DNA of 64,000 nucleotides from UBA2988 sp965237965 (GTDB lineage Bacteria; Gemmatimonadota; Gemmatimonadetes; Longimicrobiales; Gaopeijiaceae). Positions 59,876 to 64,000 of this stretch are shown piece by piece (within the stretch, counting starts at the first letter, position 1; each line of letters opens with the position of its first letter). Where the stretch lies: positions 248,001 through 312,000 of the forward strand of contig CBDEGT010000003.1 in assembly GCA_965237965.1 (NCBI GenBank), given 5' to 3'. Both the position numbers and the translations under genes were made by a program. The notes beneath the pieces were generated by a model. That model was not told where the DNA came from, made no database searches, and saw only the letters and a program-made list of their open reading frames with translations.

Positions 59876-61502
59876 GGTGAATTCAAGAGGTCGTCGCAAC
59901 ACCTCAGGAAAGAGGAGGAGTTGCGATGGCGGCAAGCAAGCGCCGAAGAGCGGATCGTGCTTTGCGTCCGCCGATGGGTTCACCCGGTCGTCCCCCGTTG
60001 GGGCGCCGGGAGCATCGGCAGAGGTTTTGGGAAGAAGTTGCTCGAGGGCTGTCGAGCGAGGAGTCGGCGGTGGCAGCCGGCGTGTCTCCCGCTGTTGGGG
60101 CGCGCTGGTTTCGCCAATGTGGTGGCATGCCACCTTTCAGTCTTCGTCCTCTGTCGGGGCGCTACCTATCGTTCGTCGAGCGAGAAGAGATTGCGGTTCT
60201 TCAAGCCCGCGGTTGTGGCGTACGTGAGATCGCCCGGCAGTTGCGCCGCTCATCGTCGACGATCTCGCGAGAACTGCGGCGGAACGCAGCAACGCGAAGT
60301 GGAAACCTCGAGTATCGAGCCACGACCGCCCAATGGCATGCCGATCGGCGAGCGAAGCGTCCGAAAGTTGCCAAACTCGCTGCGAACGGCGAACTGAGGC
60401 AGTATGTGCAGGATCGCCTCGGAGGCCTGATCGCGGCTCCAGACGGGGCGGCCGTGCCGGGCCCAAATGTACGCTGGGTCGGGCGTCGCCGTGGTCGCCG
60501 ACAAGACCGGCGGTGGGCGGCCTCGTGGAGTCCTGAGCAGATCGCCAACAGGCTACGGGTCGACTTCCCCGATGATGAGTCCATGCGGATATCGCACGAA
60601 GCCATTTACCAGGCGCTCTACGTTCAGGGACGCGGTGCGCTGCGTCGGGAGCTGACGGCGTGCCTTCGGACGGGACGCGCGCTACGGGTGCCTCGAGCTC
60701 GCGCCCGCAGACGGGGTAAGACGTTCGTTCGCCCCGAGATCATGATCAGCGAGCGACCGGCCGAGGCGGACGACCGCGCCGTTCCTGGGCACTGGGAAGG
60801 CGACCTAATCCTGGGGTTAAGCAGCTCGGCGATCGGAACGCTGGTCGAGCGAACCTCCCGGTTCACCATGCTCCTCCACCTCCCTCGCCTCCACAGACAC
60901 GACGAGCCCAGGACCAAGAACGGGCCAGCGTTGGCTGGGCACGGCGCCGAAGCCGTCCGGGACGCGATCGCTTCGTCGATCACGACCCTGCCCGAGCAAC
61001 TCCGCCGGTCTCTGACGTGGGACCAGGGAGCAGAGATGGATCAGCACGCACAGCTTCGCATCGACACTGGGCTGGCCGTCTACTTCTGCGACCCACAGAG
61101 CCCGTGGCAGCGCGGCACGAACGAAAACACCAACGGCTTGTTGAGACAGTACTTCCCCAAAGGCACTGACCTCAGCAAACATACCGCTGACGATCTCGCC
61201 GCCGTCGCGGCCGCTCTTAACAGCCGCCCCCGCAAGACCCTCGGTTGGAAAACCCCGGCGGAAACCCTGGAAGATCTCTTACATCGCTGAACCGGACCTC
61301 CACCTTGCGCTGAGTTCTCAACAGCTCCGGTATCTCCTGCCTTCCACGACCTTCGGTCGCTTCTGACTCCCTCGGAATTGGAGAGATCAAGAACCCCCTC
61401 TGTCTGGACCCCGTCGCCCTCGCCAATCTATTGTCCAGTGGAATCGGGGGCGCAAAAACCCCCTTCAACACGGTGCTGTTGCGACGACCCCTTGAACCTG
61501 GG
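59876..61502 (+). mobile_element. IS30-family element, copy 2 (1627 bp), nested in IS3
   Basis: Matches 3410-5036 at constant offset 56466. Both flanks are the same IS3 OrfB gene (GGTCGGACGGTATT on the left, GTACTCGCGCC on the right; contiguous at 37420-37450 in the uninterrupted copy), so this is a true insertion. Any target duplication is at most 2-3 bp and cannot be fixed by eye. Confidence 0.92.
59926..61290 (+). CDS. IS30-family transposase (copy 2)
   Basis: The 454-residue protein has the same domain order as copy 1: IS30 HTH with GVREIARQLRRSSSTISREL, then the DDE core with VPGHWEGDLILGLSSSAIG, RSLTWDQGAEMDQHAQLRI and SPWQRGTNENTNGLLRQYFP. It differs from copy 1 at a few positions, for example MAASKRRRADRA versus MGASKRRRSDRA, YVQGRGA versus YVRGRGA and EMDQH versus EMAQH. 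The EMDQH form is the usual one in IS30 relatives, so copy 2 may be the more ancestral or active copy. Confidence 0.92.
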   Translation: MAASKRRRADRALRPPMGSPGRPPLGRREHRQRFWEEVARGLSSEESAVAAGVSPAVGARWFRQCGGMPPFSLRPLSGRYLSFVEREEIAVLQARGCGVREIARQLRRSSSTISRELRRNAATRSGNLEYRATTAQWHADRRAKRPKVAKLAANGELRQYVQDRLGGLIAAPDGAAVPGPNVRWVGRRRGRRQDRRWAASWSPEQIANRLRVDFPDDESMRISHEAIYQALYVQGRGALRRELTACLRTGRALRVPRARARRRGKTFVRPEIMISERPAEADDRAVPGHWEGDLILGLSSSAIGTLVERTSRFTMLLHLPRLHRHDEPRTKNGPALAGHGAEAVRDAIASSITTLPEQLRRSLTWDQGAEMDQHAQLRIDTGLAVYFCDPQSPWQRGTNENTNGLLRQYFPKGTDLSKHTADDLAAVAAALNSRPRKTLGWKTPAETLEDLLHR

Positions 61503-62130
61503 TAGTACTCGCGCCTCCATTGCTCGACCAGCACGGCCGCCTGCGCCAACGAGTAGCAGATCTCCCCGTTCAACAGCTCGTCCCTGAGCTTGCCGTTGAA
61601 GCTCTCGTTGTAGCCGTTCTCCCACGGGCTGCCCGGCTCGATAAAGAGCGTCTCGACGCCCACGCGCCCCAACCACCGCCGCACGAGCTTCGCGGTGAAC
61701 TCCGGTCCGTTGTCCGACCTCAGATACTCGGGAGGCCCGTGTCGGACGAACAGATCGGCCAGCACCTCGAGCACGTCGTGCGAGCGGATCTTGCGAGCCA
61801 CCACGATCGCCAGGCACTCCCTCGTGTGCTCGTCCAGCACTGTCAGCAGCTTCAGCGCACGCCCGTCGTGCGTCCTCGAGGCCACGAAGTCGTACGACCA
61901 GACGTGGCCCCGATACAGCGGCCTCAGCCGGATGCACGATCCGTCGTTGAGCCACAGCCGACCTCGCTTCGGCTGCCGCTCCGGGACCGTCAGCCCCTCC
62001 TGCCTCCAGATCCGCTCCACCCGCTTGTGCTTCACCCCCCAGCCCTCGATGCGGAGCATGTCCGTGACGCGTCGGTAGCCGTAGCGGCCGAATCGACTCG
62101 CGAGTCGCACGATATCACCTCGGAGCGCCA

Positions 62131-62433
62131 GAGGTTGGGTCAATAGGTGTGTAAACGTATCAGGCGGCATTCTTCCGCTGTTGGGTTGAGACGGGCTTTC
62201 CGTCTTCGGACTTCCTTCCTTCAAACACGTCCTTGAGGAGGTGAGGAGCGTCGAGCCTTCGGCACCGCTTCTCGGCCACCAAGAGCAATTTCCAGATCAG
62301 CGCCGCAGCGCTCTCGACCCGCTTGAATCGCTTCGCCGCCGTCGTCCTGAGCCGTAGCGCAGCGAACGGGCTCTCGACCACGTTCGTCGTGCGTAGATGC
62401 TTCCAGTGATCCTCGGGGAAGTCGTAGAACGCC
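62131..62433 (-). mobile_element. IS256-family element, copy 3, C-terminal fragment
   Basis: The right end (GAGGTTGGGTCAATAGGTGT) starts at 62131 and the sequence matches the complete copy back to the codons for FYDFPEDHWKHLRTTN at 62433, where similarity stops. It holds the last 90 codons of the transposase (TTNVVESPFAALRLRT, LLKDVFEGRKSEDG) with several substitutions compared with copies 1 and 2, so it is older or from a related element. Confidence 0.88.
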
Positions 62434-62780
62434 GATGCCTAGCCGTGGTACACCTTACTTAGCAGGTGGATGCCATGAAGAAGCGACGTTAAGCATAGGG
62501 TGCCAGAGTCTAGGGCGCTGGCCTTGCCGCCGAAGGGGCACCAGCCGGGCAAGGCCGAAAAGGAAGAGGAAGTGGATATACCGAAGCTGACGAAGGCCCA
62601 GCTGCGGAAGACATTCTTCCGGCCTTTCCGGTTTGGGCGGCAAGGGGAGTGAGACGATTGGCCTGTGGGTAGGCTCCTGGCGTTAGTAGTGGTCCTCGTA
62701 GGGATCGCGATGGTATAATCCCCCATTCAAGCAGGGAGACTACGCATGCCGTGGCCCAGCACCATTTCCCTCCTCTACCC
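62434..62780. other. intergenic, nothing recognised
   Basis: No supported gene. A GC-rich inverted repeat GGCCTTGCCGCC-GGCAAGGCC lies at about 62520-62560. TATAAT occurs at 62714-62719 shortly before an ATG at 62746, but no good frame follows. Confidence 0.45.
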
Positions 62781-62785
62781 GTTGG

Positions 62786-63193
62786 CAGACGGGCAAGAGC
62801 CTCAACATCGCGCCGCCGGGCTGGGAGCAGACCTACCACCCCCTGGTCGAGGCCTGCAACCTCGACAAGGGCTGGAGCCGCCCGGACGATCCGGCGCGCG
62901 CCCGGGATCAGCAGCCGGGGCACCGCGCCTACCTCGAGGCGGCGGAGCTGCGGGCGGGGATCGCGCATGAGGCCGATCCCCGGGACCAGATCCGGGACTA
63001 CCTGCTGCGGGGCGTCGAGCGCGGCACGGTGCAGGACCGGGCCGGCGTCGTCGCCGCCCTGCAGGAGGCGGGCTTCGACGTGCCGCGCCAGGGCAAGAAC
63101 TACGTGACCGCCCACGACCCGGACAGTGGGAAGCGGTGGCGGCTGAAAGGAGCGCTGTACGAGCATGACTTCCAACGCGAACGATTTGAGCGC
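62786..63193 (+). pseudogene. relaxase fragment of a second mob locus
   Basis: In frame from about 62786 the sequence reads TGKSLNIAPPGWEQTYHPLV, WSRPDDPARARDQQPGHRAY, IRDYLLRGVERGTVQDRAGV and GKNYVTAHDPDSGKRWRLKG, clearly homologous to the middle of the relaxase at 42086 (SLNIAPPGWEKTF ... KNYLTALYPATGDRWRLKG). The catalytic N-terminal domain is missing. The frame stays open to about 63778 but similarity ends near 63193, where the nested gene starts. It is diverged from the island relaxase, so it came from another element. Confidence 0.8.
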
Positions 63194-63578
63194 CCGATGG
63201 CGCGCCTGGGGGATCCCAGTGCGATGCGGGGCGGGCATGGTGGCCCTGCAAACCCTCCTCGCGCTCTACCGCTTTGGAGACAGCACGGCCCTGCTGCAGT
63301 TGGTGAATCCGCTGATGTGGATCGGGCTGGGTCTGTTCTTCGTCACGGGCTGGGTCATTGGCTGGGTGGTGGAACGCCTTCTCCGCGGCACGACCGGTCG
63401 GTTCCGCACGCTGCTGCTGGGCGCGACGTTCCTGGCCACCCCCGTGGCGGTCGCCGGGAGCCTCGTGGGGGGGCTATTCGGCCCTCCGGGGGTCCTGCTC
63501 TATGGCCTGATCCCGTATCTCCTCCTGGTGGGGATTCCCAGACTGATTGGGGTCGTGTGGACCCGGCATGGCTCCTGA
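63165..63578 (+). CDS. multi-pass membrane protein at the mobB position
   Basis: ATG at 63165 follows GAAAGGAGC-like sequence and the first eight residues (MTSNANDL) equal those of the MobB-like protein at 42825, after which the proteins are unrelated. This 137-residue product has three to four membrane segments: LMWIGLGLFFVTGWVIGWVV, LLLGATFLATPVAVAGSLVG, GPPGVLLYGLIPYLLLVGIP. It may be a membrane protein of the second mob locus or a fusion formed by deletion. Function is unknown. Confidence 0.55.
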   Translation: MTSNANDLSARWRAWGIPVRCGAGMVALQTLLALYRFGDSTALLQLVNPLMWIGLGLFFVTGWVIGWVVERLLRGTTGRFRTLLLGATFLATPVAVAGSLVGGLFGPPGVLLYGLIPYLLLVGIPRLIGVVWTRHGS

Positions 63579-64000
63579 GCTTCCGGAAGCAGAGTACGAA
63601 CAACTCGAGTCGGTGTAGGACCTCCCACCAGTTGGACCGCCCTCCTGATTCTGAACGAACCTGGGCTGGCCGACCGCCGTTTAACGTCGCCGCGTGTCAA
63701 GATGGCCATCTTCCTCTCGCCGCTGGCGCCCTTCTCGCCAGGGAAGAAGCATTGGCTCACCATCGAGTACCAACGTAGCAACACCCCCACCCCCAAAAGC
63801 CCCGAACTCGGCTCAGACGAACTCAAGAAATGGGGGCAGAACTGTAGATAACACAGACAAACAGCACAAAACCATAGCATTTATGCCAAATCATGGGAGA
63901 GGTGGTCCCCCATCACCACCTGGAAGACCCCGGATAGCTGCAGCACGCCAGGCGCGTCAACGGCTCCGCCGTCCTCCGCTCCGCTCCTCGAGGCTGTTCG
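63579..64000. other. intergenic, nothing recognised
   Basis: No gene, RNA or IS end that I can support. The stretch around 63840-63900 is AT-richer than the rest of the window. Confidence 0.45.

Larger units (their letters stand above)
59720..62130 (-). mobile_element. IS3-family element interrupted by the IS30-like copy 2
   Basis: The outer 3' end (TGACCTGCCCCC, 59720) and the OrfB C-terminus (stop at 59749-59751) lie left of the IS30 element; the rest of OrfB continues from 61503 to 62130. Reading across gives SRFGRYGYRRVTDMLRIEGW, HVWSYDFVASRTHDGRALKL with the first Asp, LRSDNGPEFTAKLVRRWL, SPWENGYNESFNGKLRDELL and VLVEQWRREY, then across the insertion NTVRPHSACGGFPPAP. The 5' part of OrfB and OrfA are missing because the element joins an IS256 fragment at 62131. 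OrfB is inactive. Confidence 0.88.

Noticed and set aside
59870..61510. Target-site duplication of the IS30 insertion in IS3
   Set aside because: The exact IS boundary is ambiguous by 2-3 bases, so no duplication could be assigned honestly.

Overview
This 64 kb window is high-GC bacterial chromosome (many GTG starts, tightly overlapping genes) that is unusually rich in insertion sequences. Housekeeping blocks sit between IS elements, IS fragments, one mobilizable island and several decaying genes. TonB-dependent receptors with carboxypeptidase-like N-terminal domains, an archaeal-type class I aldolase, a linear arg cluster with its own ArgR, and a MASE3-type hybrid kinase together suggest a Gemmatimonadota-like heterotroph. 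That placement is inferred from gene content; no rRNA or marker gene in the window proves it.

Layout. 1-6.2 kb: an IS pile-up (IS256-like element with a split transposase; IS3 remnant; complete IS30-like copy; 5'-truncated IS256-like copy) around a clipped XRE regulator, an unknown ORF and a broken isochorismatase-family gene. 6.2-15.9 kb: clipped lipoprotein, trmH, pdxH, a TIGR01777 epimerase, an HPt / receiver / hybrid-kinase phosphorelay operon and a fba-rpiA-rpe sugar-phosphate operon. 15.9-18.1 kb: an 814-bp IS5-like element, then aroF preceded by what looks like a complete aromatic-amino-acid attenuator (leader peptide with F-R-W-F-F-Y-Y, mutually exclusive hairpins, terminator). 18.1-25 kb: argH, argG, argD, argB, argC, argR and a zinc-finger thioredoxin, all on the minus strand, with an ArgR-box-like palindrome before argG. 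25-33.4 kb: TonB receptor, NTF2-like secreted protein, two CorC/HlyC paralogues, and a GGDEF-REC-HD-GYP gene that is frameshifted and cut by an IS256-like element.

35.4-46.9 kb is an integrated mobilizable island: P4-type tyrosine integrase, IS3 fragment, small cargo genes (zinc ribbon, YjzC-like, GIY-YIG-like, ImmA plus XRE), a 336-bp direct duplication of the integrase 3' end, AlpA and HTH regulators, a ColE1-style mob operon (mobC, relaxase, with mobB- and mobD-like genes nested in another frame of the relaxase), and a Vsr / C5-methyltransferase / restriction-endonuclease module. It ends at the 3' half of a tRNA-Pro(TGG) gene, a probable attachment scar.

46.9-51 kb holds a lasso-peptide maturation set (truncated exporter, cyclase, RRE protein, transglutaminase-like protease) with no visible precursor gene. 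51-58.7 kb: S41 protease, TPR protein, a yybP-ykoY (Mn2+) riboswitch in front of a TerC-family membrane protein, two solo IS ends, and a frameshifted TonB receptor. 58.9-62.4 kb: second IS5 copy and a three-layer IS nest (IS30 inside IS3, IS3 joined to an IS256 fragment). 62.8-63.6 kb: remains of a second mob locus. The remaining sequence to 64 kb shows nothing I can identify.
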